Source of the DNA: Larix kaempferi
Lineage: Eukaryota > Streptophyta > Pinopsida > Pinales > Pinaceae
Assembly: GCA_027924585.1 (NCBI GenBank)
Contig: BSBM01000036.1
Coordinates: 62,001 to 126,000 of the forward strand
Length of the DNA stretch: 64,000 nt
Direction of reading: 5' to 3'
Position numbers and translations under genes: made by a program. Below the pieces are notes generated by a model. It was not told the DNA's origin. It searched no databases and saw only the letters and a list, made by a program, of their open reading frames with translations. Of the stretch, positions 10,982 to 21,774 are shown piece by piece. How positions within the stretch are numbered: the first letter of the stretch is position 1; the number at the start of each line of letters is the position of its first letter.

Positions 10982-11851
10982 TTGGACCGTATTTACAAGA
11001 TGACAACCAATACTGTTGATTACATTAATCCAACTGCGAATGGCACACTCAGTTGGCGCTGTGATAGCTCTTGCATCTCAGACTCTGATGTAGGACTAGA
11101 AAACTGGCAAAGCAGGTTACATAAAGTATCTGCCAAGAAATGCGCGCGAATCACGAAGTCATTGCATTGGATTGGAAAGGAGGTAAGCCCAATCCTTGGC
11201 TATGATGGTTTCTCTAATGTTTATTCTTTTATCAATGAATATACTGTAGCAATTGCAGACGAACATCACTTACAAGCATTAGATGTGGCATTGCGCGATA
11301 CACCTGCCAGATGGTGGGTCGCGCATAAGCAAACACTTTCAACATGGGATCAGTGTAGAATTAAGATGCAAATCAGGTTTGCTGATAAGATTACCTTATC
11401 CTTTGAGAAATATAATGGACAGACAGATCCACGGGAGCATATTCGGGTCTGGTCCGAAGCATGGAAGGAGAGGCCACAAACAAAATGGGTGCATCTATTT
11501 GTGCACAGGTTAGAAGAACCGATTCCAAAGAAGTGGTACCTAGACTTGGAGTTGCGCAGAGGCACAGTGGACTGGTCTGGCCTAACTGCGAGCTTCCAGC
11601 AGGATTTTAGTTTCGAAGATGAGCATCCAAGTATCAATGACGTGCTGCAGGCTATTAAAGAAAAAATATTCAGTCCAGACTGTACACAAAGCAACATGAC
11701 ACTAGAAGAATTCGTTGGCACAGAAAGCATACTTGCGCGCCTACAACCTGAATGGGAGGAGCAACTAGAACATACTCTTGATTGTTATCACATCGAGGGA
11801 GAACCCGAGGATAAAGCAGACAGTGATGAGGAGGACCCACGCAATATATGA
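10982..11851 (+). pseudogene. Second Gag-like domain between protease and reverse transcriptase
   Basis: An open stretch of 289 codons in the protease frame. Residues about 95-120 read LDVALRDTPARWWVAHKQ, the form of the end of a retrotransposon Gag core. Then comes a fresh Gag-like start, YNGQTDPREHIRVWSEAW, followed by WVHLFVHRLEEPIPKKWYLD and WSGLTASFQQDF. These follow the pattern of PF03732: F/YxGxxDPxEH, a W-x-x-x-F segment, L-x-x-x-A/P-x-x-W and W-x-x-L-x-x-x-F. The C-terminus is acidic. The protease lies immediately upstream and the reverse transcriptase starts about 70 bp downstream, so it would be a Pol-internal module. Its role is unknown; structural duplication of Gag or a pol-linked RNA-binding function is inference. 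It is bounded by stops TAA (10949) and TGA (11849). Confidence 0.7.
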
Positions 11852-11920
11852 ATACTTGAGTCAAAGGGATCACGTGAGGTAGAAGGACCTCCACTAGAAA
11901 TTCCAGATATAAGCAGACCC

Positions 11921-14727
11921 GTGAAAACAAGAAAAGTGAACATTGGCACCAACGAAGAGCCAAAGTTCGCAGCTATTGGAGATTATTGGGATGAAGACAT
12001 AGTTGACGAGGTCACGGGTATATTACAGGAATATCGAGAATTATTCTTGACCAAGTTCACGGAGATGAAAGGTATACTGGGAGACTTAGGAGTGATGAAA
12101 ATTCCTCTTAAGCCTGGCGCGAAGCCTGTGAAACAAAGACCATATAGACTGAACCCGCACTACAAAGAACGAGTTAAGGCAGAACTCAACAAGATGCTCG
12201 ATGCAGGGATCATCAAGCCGGTTGAAGAATCCAAGTGGATAAGCCCGATGGTTATCCAGGATAAAAAGACAAAGAATGAAATCAGGATCTGTGTAGATTT
12301 GAGAAAGCTGAATGACGCTTCCATGCATGACCCATTTCCTACACCTTTTACAGACGAAGTGATAGACAATGTTGGAGGAAATGAGGCCTATTCTTTTACT
12401 GATGGATTTTCCGGATACCATCAGATCAGGATCGATTGCGCAGATAGGCACAAGACTACTTTTGCTACAGAATGGGGGTCGTTCCAGTACACAATGATGC
12501 CCTTTGGCTTGAAGAATGCACCCGCCATATTTTCCAAAGTGGTCGTCGCAGCATTTAAATATTTTATACATAAGTTCTTAGAGGTTTACTTTGATGACTA
12601 GACCATTTTAGTTTACTAAAGAACCATGCCATGAACCTGAGGATGATGCTAAAAAAATGCAGACAACATCAAATCTCCTTGAATCTGAAGAAATGTGTTT
12701 TATGTGTTCCCTATGGAATTCTGATGGGACACATTGTGTGCAAACAGGGCTTGATGGTTGATCCTGCGAAGATCGCAATGATTGTGAACTTACCGACACC
12801 AAACTCAATTAAGCAGTTGCGCACCACATTAGGACATACCGGATATTACAGGAAATTCATAAAAAGGTATGCGCAGATAACCACAGCTATGGAGAAACTG
12901 CTCAAGAAAGATGCACCGTTCATTTGGAATGAGGACTGTGAGAAGGGATTCAACACATTAAAGGAGAAGATGGTCACTGCGCCAATCCTAGTTTTTCTGT
13001 ACTGGGAGAATCCATTTCATGTCCATGTTGATGCTTCATGTATCGCATTGGGCATTGTTCTTACTCATCCAGGAGAGGGAGGTATTGATCATCCTATTGC
13101 CTTTTCCAGCATAAAGTTATCATCCGCTGAGAAGAACTATACCACTATAGACAGAGAAGGACTCGCGATGGTATATGCGATGCAGAAGTTCAGGCACTAC
13201 TTGCTTGGTGCGCACTTCTCGATGTTCACTGACCATTCTGATTTGAAATACCTGGTCAATAAGCCAATGTTAGGGGGGTGCATATGCAGATGGTTACTAC
13301 TATTTCAGGAGTACGACTTTGAAATTGTGGTTAAGCCAGGAAGGTTGAATTTGGGACCTGATCATCTGTCAAAAATTGAGTCAGGAGAAGAGCCTACGAA
13401 TCTGGAGGACAATTTGCCTGATGCGCAGTTGTTCGCCATACATGTTGCTGATGATTATTATCAGGACATCATTGATTTTTTTACTACTGGGTTCACACCC
13501 ATACCGTTCACCATGCAGCAGAAGAAGCAGCTGGTAGTGCGTGCAACAGACTTCACTATAATCGCAGGTCAGCTATATAAATTGGGACCAGATGAGGTAC
13601 TGCGCAGATGTGTATTAGAGCATGAGAAACCATTTATATTGGCTGATGCACACTCAAGAGTCCAGGAGGCCATTACGCAGGTAGAGCTACTGTGCAGAAG
13701 ATATTGCGTGCAGGGCTATGGTGACCTACAATTCATAAAGATTCGAAGGAACATTGCCAGAGTTGAGATGTCTGTCGGAGGACAGGGAAGCCATCACGCA
13801 GAGACGAAATGCCCTTAAATCCACAATTGACATTGCAGGCCTTTGAGAAGTGGGCCATTGATTTTGTGGGTCCTATTAACCCACCAGGGAAAAGAACTGG
13901 TGCAAGATATATCATTACTGCTACCAATTAACTCACCAGATGGGTAGAAGCGAAGCCAATGAAAGACTGTAGCGCAGCTACAACCGTAGATTTTATATAT
14001 GAAAATATCATTACAAGGTTTGGATGCCTAAAGATATTGATGAGTGATCAAGGCACTCATTTTCTGAATAAGACCATTGAGGCTTTGACCGAAGAGTTCC
14101 ACGTTCACCATCAGCACAACATGCCTTATCATCCACAGGCGAATGGAATCGTTGAAGCATTTAACAAAGTGCTGGAGAATGCGTTGACGAAGATATGCAA
14201 CGCCAATCGAGACGATTGGGACCTGCGCATTCCATCTGTCTTATGGGCATACAGGACCACATGCAAGAAATTGACTAGCCACACACCTTTTAGATTGGAT
14301 TATGGGAAAGAGGCTATAATGCCGATGGAGTACATTGTTCCCAGCTTGAGAATAGAAGAATTTACAGGCATGGCAGACCGCGCAGCACTGGAAGACAGGC
14401 TCCTACACTTGGTTGGGCTGGAGGAGGATCGCTTCGTCGCAGGATTCCACCAACAAGTACAGAAAGAGTGCGAAAAAGCATGGCATGATCGTCACATCAA
14501 GAACAAGTCTTTCTAAGTAGGTGATCTAGTCCTCCTGTATGATAGTAAATTCATGAAATTTCCTGGAAATTTTAAGATGCATTGGCTTGGCCCATATACT
14601 GTAATGCATGTCACTAACGGTGGCGCAGTCTAGTTAGCTACATTAGCCGGAGATACCTTGCCAAGTTTGATAAATGGTAGCAGACTAAATATTTACCGCG
14701 ATAGTCCGGCTGCGCAGAGTTCTGTAT
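11921..14727 (+). pseudogene. Element A reverse transcriptase, RNase H and integrase
   Basis: RT runs from 11921: KPVKQRPYRLNP, the ICVDLRKLN block, TDGFSGYHQI, MPFGLKNAPAIFS and the active site YFDD (12587-12598), at once followed by TAG where Trp is usual. After a frameshift near 12610 the frame continues from about 12619, with the RT thumb (GHTGYYRKFI) and an RNase H with the block HVDAS, YTTIDREGLAMVYA and TDHSDLKYLVNKP. The integrase zinc region (13640-13760) is frameshifted. The core keeps D (AIDFVGP), D (MSDQGTHF) and E (NGIVEAFN), with a TAA at 13928-13930. Further stops lie at 14514 and 14630. No chromodomain follows. It would copy and insert the element; here it is broken in at least six places. 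Confidence 0.9.
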
Positions 14728-14989
14728 GATTCAGGGGAGTGTACCAGGTAACACTACTGAAGTTGCGTGCGAAAAGAAGAAGAAGAGGAGAGCAACTACT
14801 CAGAGAAAGCACGGAGACTGGTCGCACAGAGAAGACAGCACGACAGTCACGCAGAAGACGACACAGAGTGCTCATCCTGAAATGAACATCTTGTTAGACT
14901 GCCAACACACCATCATGAAAACCGTTACCATGATGTCTATCGGCCAATTAGTGGGCCATTAACCAAATTGGTGGCACTTGGAAAGTTTA

Positions 14990-15357
14990 AAATTTAAGGG
15001 TGGATGTGACATTTTGGAACCCATTAAAGACCAAAGCGACTAGTTTAGCATCAACGTCTCGCTAGCAAGCTGAGCCATTAATGCTGATTCGACAGAGTTG
15101 ACAAGCCGGCTTACCAATTATTCTTTTGGCATTTAAGGAAAAAGATCTGGCCTAATGATGAGGATCAAGTGGCACGACCGAGATCTTAGGCAAGAATTGG
15201 ACATTAATATGGCATCAAGTTCCTCGGCAACCACAGAAGGCCACGTTGCAAGACAACATAGGCTATAAATACACCTAGCCCGACCACTTATTCACATTAC
15301 GAAGATGTTTCCATTACTTGTTTGAACTTTCAAAGAGCCGAGTGAACAAAGCATTGT
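14990..15357 (+). promoter_or_regulatory. Putative internal promoter ahead of the accessory ORF
   Basis: Between the integrase and the accessory ORF there is about 600 bp with no gene. It contains CTATAAATAC at 15263-15272, some 85 bp before the ATG at 15358. A purine-rich TTTAAGGGTGGATG near 14993 looks like a polypurine tract followed by TGTGAC, but no LTR copy matches it. A separate transcript for the accessory ORF is an inference from the TATA box only. Confidence 0.35.
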
Positions 15358-17182
15358 ATGAGTGAATCGGTTGAGTTGGAAAATATCTCCTGGTTATTTG
15401 AGCAAGCAGGGATTCCAGCAGCATTGACGGTGACGAAGACAGGTGCATATAGAAGCTCAACATGGCAGGCTGCAGGAAGCAACAAGGGCAAAGAACCAAC
15501 TTCAAAGCAGGGGGGGTCCGAAGTGCCATTACAGTAGTCATCCTTGACTCAGAACCTACCTTTTTATCCAGTGCCCAACTACATCCCTCCATGGAAGCTC
15601 GATGCCTCACCAGTCCACATAGAAAAGACTTTCAAATATGAAATCCCAATACCCACTATTTCTACCAGGGTGAAGATTGAGGAGAATTTGATGGGTGGCA
15701 TACTAGGTTGCCAGCTGGACGACCTGGACTTACTGGAAAATACGCTGGTAACGCTGAAGACTTACCCACAATTTAGACCGGACGCCTATATCAACTGGGT
15801 AAAGGACACACAGACTGGCGTCGACAGACTGGAAGTCCAAGAGTGGCTAAAGGCCATCAGGCTTGTTAAATTTACTACAAATGCCGCACTTTACTAAGAG
15901 TCCTGAGTTTTCCGCGGTAGCGCGAACACTGCTCACTTGCGTGCATGAAGGATTCCTATGGTTGGACAAGCGCATTGATATCAGTATCGACATGATCCAT
16001 CAGATCACCGGACTGAACAAGAGAGGAGAGGACCCTACTGACCTCATCATAAAGAGGGCATAGGATAGAGCCCTTAGCACCGAAGTAGAAAAATAATTCG
16101 ATGTAGTGCGGAAGGGACGTGGGTTCCCAACCATAGATATCAATGACCGCACCATGAATTTTACCACCCAGTTTCTCGCGGGGAAGCTACTGCGCAAGTG
16201 TAGGACACCTGAGGTACTTGCAGTCGCAATTAAAGCAGCTTCTAACGTCCTGCGCAGAAAACCCTACAATTGGTGCCAGTTCCTATTGAATGAGTTCCTA
16301 GCAGATGTTCAAGATACACAGGATAATGGAACAACATTCCATTTCAGCTGGCTGCTAGTATTGATAGCCTTTGTAGGCTGGAAAGAGCCAGAGGGGTACC
16401 AAGGATTTCCAACCCTAGCAGGGAAAGGTCGTGGAACGCATTTTTCCAACCTATAGGAAAAATCGAAGGCGTCAAGACAGCGGCATACGGTCGAGGTATT
16501 TTATGTCTATTATCACCAGTTGCGCGAGGCGATTATGGCAATGCCGCGCATTTTGAAACTGCTGACCGACCAATATACCTCCACTATGAGGTTTAGCGTG
16601 AGAAGGCATCAATCGTTCATTCAGCCAATGGCTGACATAGATGCTCTGGAATTATGGTATCCAGGCTTTTACTGGCTGGATCAACAGGCGATCGAGGGAA
16701 TGATGGAGAGATGGGAGCCAGAATGGAAAGTTCCTGCATCATGCGATGATGCATCCGACTATGAGCAGAATGTAGAACCTCCTCGGGAGAAGATCGATGT
16801 AAAATACACTGATGAGGAAAACACAGACACAGATCAGGAGGAAATAGGAAAGCACAAGGAATAGCAAGCAGGTAGGCTACCTACAGGTACGCCCATTGAG
16901 GAAGAAAAAGATGACGCGCCTAGTCAACATACAGCGACGTCAGCGGGCAAAAGAAAGGCCCCTCGCAATCACAAAGCCGACGCACAAAGAGGAAAGCCGA
17001 TAAACCTGATTTCGGGCCAATACTACATCAAGACGATTGCGAGATCATCGCAACAAAAGTGCAAGAAGTCTGGGAAGAGACTCCCGCCGAAAAAGAAGCC
17101 AAGCAAGAACAACTGGGGCACATCTCCGTGGCACATCTCCATGAAGCTCGCACTAGAGATTTCCCCTTCTATCACTCACTAG
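15358..17182 (+). pseudogene. Element A accessory ORF (aORF), unknown function
   Basis: The ATG at 15358 opens a frame that reads on past a TAG at 15535 to 15897 and then shifts frame near 15870, reaching TAG at 17180-17182. Recognisable blocks are FYPVPNYIPPWKLD, a mostly helical domain with DMIHQITGLNKRGED, NWCQFLLNEFLADV and FHFSWLLVLIAFVGW, then an acidic stretch (about 16750-16860) and a lysine/arginine-rich tail with GKRKAPRNHKAD. Stops lie at about 16061, 16094, 16454 and 16862. There is no known catalytic motif. Extra ORFs in this place occur in Tat/Athila-type Gypsy elements and their role is unsettled. The basic tail and helical core suggest a nucleic-acid-linked or structural protein, which is inference. 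It may be related to the 613-codon ORF at 45947-47788. Confidence 0.6.
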
Positions 17183-18777
17183 TTGAGGAATCAAATAGAG
17201 ATTGAGGAGGAAGATATTCAACCTTTCTCAATGAGGATAATTTCAGGTCTATTCCATTGCCAGTCAAGTGCTCTATTGTTCAGTGTTGAAGATCCCAACA
17301 GTTTAGAGTGTTTTCTACAGTGTTTTGTATTTGTCCATGTTATTGATGGAGGATGGCGAGTTCATGGGTATTGGATGTTGTATCTATAGCCATGTAATGT
17401 AAATTATTTCATTTTCCAATCAGTGTAATGAATTTGCTTCCCGTACTGCAAATTCTATCTCTCTCTTTAATGAATATTTACTCCTATGCTTGTTTTAATG
17501 CTAAAACTAACTAGTTTTCAGGGTTGATGTAATAATCTGACTTCCACATCTCCAAATATTATTATGTAAGTTGTTGCAGTAAGAAGACTCATAATTGGAC
17601 TCATCCCAGGCCTCATATCAGAAATTTGTGACCCTCAGGAACCTTTAGAATCGAGTTGGAAATCACCTGGTTGAGTTGTCTTGAATTTGCAAATTTCCTC
17701 TAGCTTCCAAACTTTTCCAAATTCATTTTGTTTGTCAATATTAGTGTTTACATAGAAATTTGGGGTAGTTACATACCATCCACTTCCATTTATGCACTAG
17801 AACCCATTGGGTTCCGCATAAGTCTTATGGCCATTTCCTTGAAGCCCTTGGTTTAGCCAAAGGAGTCTACCCAGGCGTGATGTACCCAAAAAATGTGCAA
17901 TTGTCGAAGTTGGGTGTCTGTCTAAGGATGTTGTAGGATGTACTTATCCTGTATCAGATCCTAAGAGCACTCCTTGAATAATTTGTATATATATAAGGGT
18001 GTTAGAGAGTATTTGGGAGGCAAACTAGCTCATCAGGTTCAAGGCAATTTCCTTGCATTGTTTTTGTCCAAGTTTCCACCTGTTTTACTTTCATAAGAGT
18101 CTTTGATATCTGTCATTGGTAGGTTCTATATTTTTTAGAGTGTGCTAATGAACCTAGAGTCCTTCCTAGAGAAATTTAAAAGGGTTTGGTGGCATTTGGA
18201 AATAGTTGGAAGAAAACTAGTCCAATATTTCCAATCTTGAGCTAGTCAAATGTGTTGTTAAAAAGGTTGTTTGCAAACTGTTGTAAGAAGGATTGAACCA
18301 GATGTTCATAACCTGCTAATAATTATTCATATAAGATCTGAATTATCATATCATGGAGGTCTGAAATCATTCTCTTTGGGATGCACCATAATCTCATGTA
18401 TTCCAGTTAATTTATACAAACCATTGTTTCGAGAAATTTGGGCTATCAATAGATTCTTGTTTGAAAATGTTGGTGCCTTTGTGGATAAATTGGGAGCTAA
18501 TATCTCTAATATCAGATTGGGGATATTACAATATATTAGGTCTTTTTTTATTATCTAATTTGAATAGTGTTTAAATTTAATTTTAATCTTCTTCTTCGAT
18601 GTTGTTATGAACTGTGGTTGTGTGATTAGTGCTTATATGTTATGGAAAAAGTATTTATGCTTTTAAATATGGTAAATATTGCTTATGTGAAAAAACTTGA
18701 TAAACATTCTCAAAATTGAAAGATCATGCATATATGTGTGAAGAAAGTGTTGTTGATAACATGCTTAATTACCATGA

Positions 18778-19027
18778 TCAAATACATTATTAGTTATTGA
18801 CATTATCATATCAATATTATCCCTCTTGAGACCTTTGACACAAGTTGTCAATTACCCTAAAGTATTGCTTGATGGTAAAGGTGATATATTGCAACCTATG
18901 TATCAAATAAATTATTAGTTACTGACATTATCATATCGATATTATCCCTCTTGAGACCTTTGACACAAGTTGTTAATTCCCCTATTGCAAAGTATTGATT
19001 GATGGTAAAGGCGATACATTGCAAACT
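18778..19027. repeat. Tandem duplication, about 124-bp unit
   Basis: Two copies begin at about 18778 and 18902. Both contain ttatccctcttgagaccttt, followed by gacacaagttgt and later tgatggtaaagg. They differ by a handful of substitutions and a small indel. Confidence 0.85.
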
Positions 19028-19847
19028 GTGGATGAATATTGCTACATTATTTCTTTTTCATTGGACCAATCGAGATACATCCACATCTTATTCCTCACTT
19101 TGACTTGTTTTTTTCTCTTGCTACTTAGGCTCTTCTTTTGGATCATAATCTGGGGGGTGGGGGTTGCAAAGATGTCACTCGTTGATTGAGAGAAAGTAGT
19201 ATGGTTTTTGTTGATTGAACCATACTTATTACATTAATATATTGGCTTTGAATGAGGGTTAATTAGAGCACATGTTGCAAAATATTGTAAAATGGAGATA
19301 GAATTGCTTCTTTTAGAGGATGATTGATTACTCCTAGATTTCCAAAGGGAGAATGAAGATACGTCTAAAATAAAAGTCTAGGATTGTTAAGGATCTCAGT
19401 TACAAAACATATTTTATCATGGAATTTAGGAATTGCCACATCCAACTACAACTATAATAAATGAATTTTTATAGAAATTAGAGTTGTCTCAAAATGTTAA
19501 ACTTCAAATCTAGTGTTCAGATTGAGTAGGTGAGGCAAAGGTTGATTTCCCCCAAAAAATGCACTTAGAGGAACATGGATGCTAGTAAGAATAACTAAAG
19601 ACTCTCCAAGGTGAGGATCTGCAATTCAACACCCTAGTTCTCCTCCCCAATGGATGAGTTATGTAGATCATCAAGAAAGGAAGAGGTCGAATTTCCCATA
19701 AATTTAAAGAAAGAAGGGATCGATGGAGGGATACAGGTTGTTCTATCATCGAAAATAAGATTAGAGCAAAACCCTTTAGTAGGAAAAATCTATAACCATT
19801 GGAAACAAAATTTGTCGATGGAGATACATTCAAGCTAAACATAAATA

Positions 19848-20080
19848 TTACCTTGCTTGTTTTGAAGGTAGGAAAATCCTAAAAGTATTCCACCAATGAG
19901 GTATAAATTTGAAACCTTTAAAGAAGAGGCTTGATCATGTTGTTAAATACTAGTAATCACAAAATGTTACCTTGATTGTTTTAAGCTTGGAGAAGCCTAG
20001 GAAGTATTCCACCAATGAAGGAACAATTTGAAGCCTTTAAAAATGAGGCTTCATGATATTAAATACTAGTACATTGTTTT
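19848..20080. repeat. Tandem duplication, about 119-bp unit
   Basis: Copies begin at 19848 and 19967, each with ttaccttg-ttgtttt, gtattccaccaatgaag/gg and a final taaatactagta. They are moderately diverged. Confidence 0.8.
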
Positions 20081-20810
20081 TTATTACATAGAGGTACATA
20101 AGAAACCATAAATATGAATCCATTGAATCATTCCAAGGTGGATTAGAGTAATTATTAATGTGCCGCTAATTTCTCAATTGAGATGGGTATCTCCGTCCTT
20201 GTTTTGAAGTGATGCATCACATTTATGTTACTGCAATATCTTGAAGTGATAAGAGGATATATAGGTGCATGGAGGAGGTGTTGGTTACAATGGTAATGTG
20301 TGTCATTTGCCTGCATTACTTATAATACTACTACTTATAAGAAGAAGGGTTATGCTGCTTAAATTTTAAGTGCATTAAATCAAATATACATTAGAAGTAA
20401 TTTGCATGGTTGTTTTTTATTGTAAGAAATATATTATTGATGGTAACCCCAACATTAGGGATTGATTCCATTTTCTCAATGGAATAGGAATTGAGGGCCT
20501 TCACCACCACTAATCTCAATTTAAGCCTCTTCATCATTGGGTAGATTGGATGGTCTTGTTTTTGGTTTCTTCTTAGGTTGGTTAAAAGGTATGCATTCAA
20601 CTCTTGTAGGAGTTTTTGTTGTTGCAATGTCACTAATTGGCTAGTGTTCTTGAATAAATTATTTATTTCCTTGGTTACAACAGCTTAATCCATCTTTTTT
20701 AGCTAGAGCATCAATGATGGTATTACATATCTAATTATCATAGCCTATTTTATATGGTAGGAAGTATTGTAGATATTATAGGTTTTTTTGATGGGGTTGA
20801 TGTAATGTCC

Positions 20811-21075
20811 AATGAGTGTTGTCAACCTTTTTTTTCTATGTTACAACGCGCAGGGGAAACCCCTAGATGCTTCCCCTCATTATGAGGATTGTACCCAAAG
20901 TAAACTCTAGATTCTTTCAAGGACAAGGCCATGTCGACAATATGGCTCAAAGTCATCACAACAATATACTCATTATGAATTCAACATGTCACTTACGGGA
21001 ACAGAACTTGGGTGGGGAGGATAACACTCCATCCTACAACCAATCGGGCTAGACCTAATTGATAATGAGTGTTGT
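20811..21075 (-). mobile_element. tRNA-derived SINE, minus strand, 12-bp TSD
   Basis: aatgagtgttgt occurs at 20811-20822 and 21064-21075. The enclosed 241 bp begin on the plus strand with a T-run (the reverse of an A tail) and, read on the minus strand, start with a tRNA-like head. That head has the TCCCCACCCA stretch before a B-box-like AGTTCTGTTCCC and GTAAGTGACATG after it. The head matches the SINE at 5321, so both belong to one family. Confidence 0.85.
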
Positions 21076-21769
21076 TAACTTATTATGTGGTATTTTTATT
21101 TAGTTTTTGTAACTTTCTGATTATGAGGAATGTGTCTCCTTCAATAAATAAAAGTTGAATAACCAAGGGATGTGCAAGTCCCAATCCCTTCAATACCAAA
21201 TTTCTACCTCATTCTTGTGGAGGTACTAATGTTTTGGACATAATAAGTTGTTGGGTGGCCTCGATCATTTTCTAAAAGTTCGAATATTCTTCAACTTTGT
21301 AGATTACCTTTGGATGCCTCATCAAAATTCAGTTTCATGTATGATGATTATGGAGGCCATTGAGTTAATGGTTATAGGGACATTGATTTTTTGAAAACTT
21401 GGAATATAAGGGGGATATTATTTAAGATTGAGCCACCCAAGTCTACATTGTTTGAGATGCATTCCAATTAGGTCTTCTTCCTTCCAATGTTCAAAAGAAA
21501 AAATCCAATCAAGTCTTATTCGTTCCAATGTTTTGAAGAAAATGTATCATCGATGCTCTATATGATCTTCTTGTGGGTATATTGAAGAGGTTTAATCTTG
21601 ACCTTAACACTCAAATGAATCCTTTTAAACCATACATTCTAGAAAAAAAAATCTAAAAATATATATTTTTCTCAACACTCCACTTTCTATCAGAATATTA
21701 CTAAAAGGAAAAAAATCTCCATCTCAAGGCATACTTCAAATCAAGTCAAGAACATTAACCTCAAGTTGC
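21076..21769. other. Spacer left of element B
   Basis: AT-rich sequence without an ORF. The phrase aagaaaa...tccaatcaagtcttattcgttccaatgtt near 21480-21535 echoes the text just before it, a short imperfect local repeat. Nothing else is seen. Confidence 0.4.
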
Positions 21770-21774
21770 AAGCT

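Larger units (their letters stand above)
5533..17182 (+). mobile_element. Element A: Ty3/Gypsy retrotransposon, non-chromoviral, with accessory 3' ORF
   Basis: Order on the plus strand: 5' LTR, primer-binding site, gag with five CCHC knuckles, protease, a second Gag-like domain, reverse transcriptase, RNase H, integrase, then an accessory ORF. The integrase-last order defines Ty3/Gypsy. There is no chromodomain after the integrase, and an extra 3' ORF is typical of the Tat/Athila side of the family. Stops and at least four frameshifts break it. No matching 3' LTR could be found after 17182, so the right end is lost, too diverged, or missed; the end given is the last codon of the accessory ORF. 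Confidence 0.85.
17183..20810. other. Spacer without supported genes, with local duplications
   Basis: Only short ORFs are found. The longest, 18271-18558, has no recognised domain and no codon pattern I can defend. No copy of the element A LTR could be found. The segment near 17990-18010 has a TATA-like run (tatatatataaggg) with no ORF behind it. Two local tandem duplications are listed separately. Confidence 0.5.

Noticed and set aside
12086-12571. Minus-strand ORF of 161 codons
   Set aside because: It is the antisense shadow of the element A reverse transcriptase.
14990-15010. Polypurine tract and 3' LTR start of element A
   Set aside because: TTTAAGGGTGGATG followed by TGTGAC looks right, but the following sequence does not match the 5' LTR, and the accessory ORF lies downstream.
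17390-17600. 3' LTR of element A
   Set aside because: TGTAATGTAAAT and TGTAATAATC occur here, but the next bases do not match TGTAATGTCCC and the sequence after it at 5533.
18271-18558. A 95-codon gene
   Set aside because: No recognisable domain and no promoter or splice context; chance open frame in AT-rich DNA.
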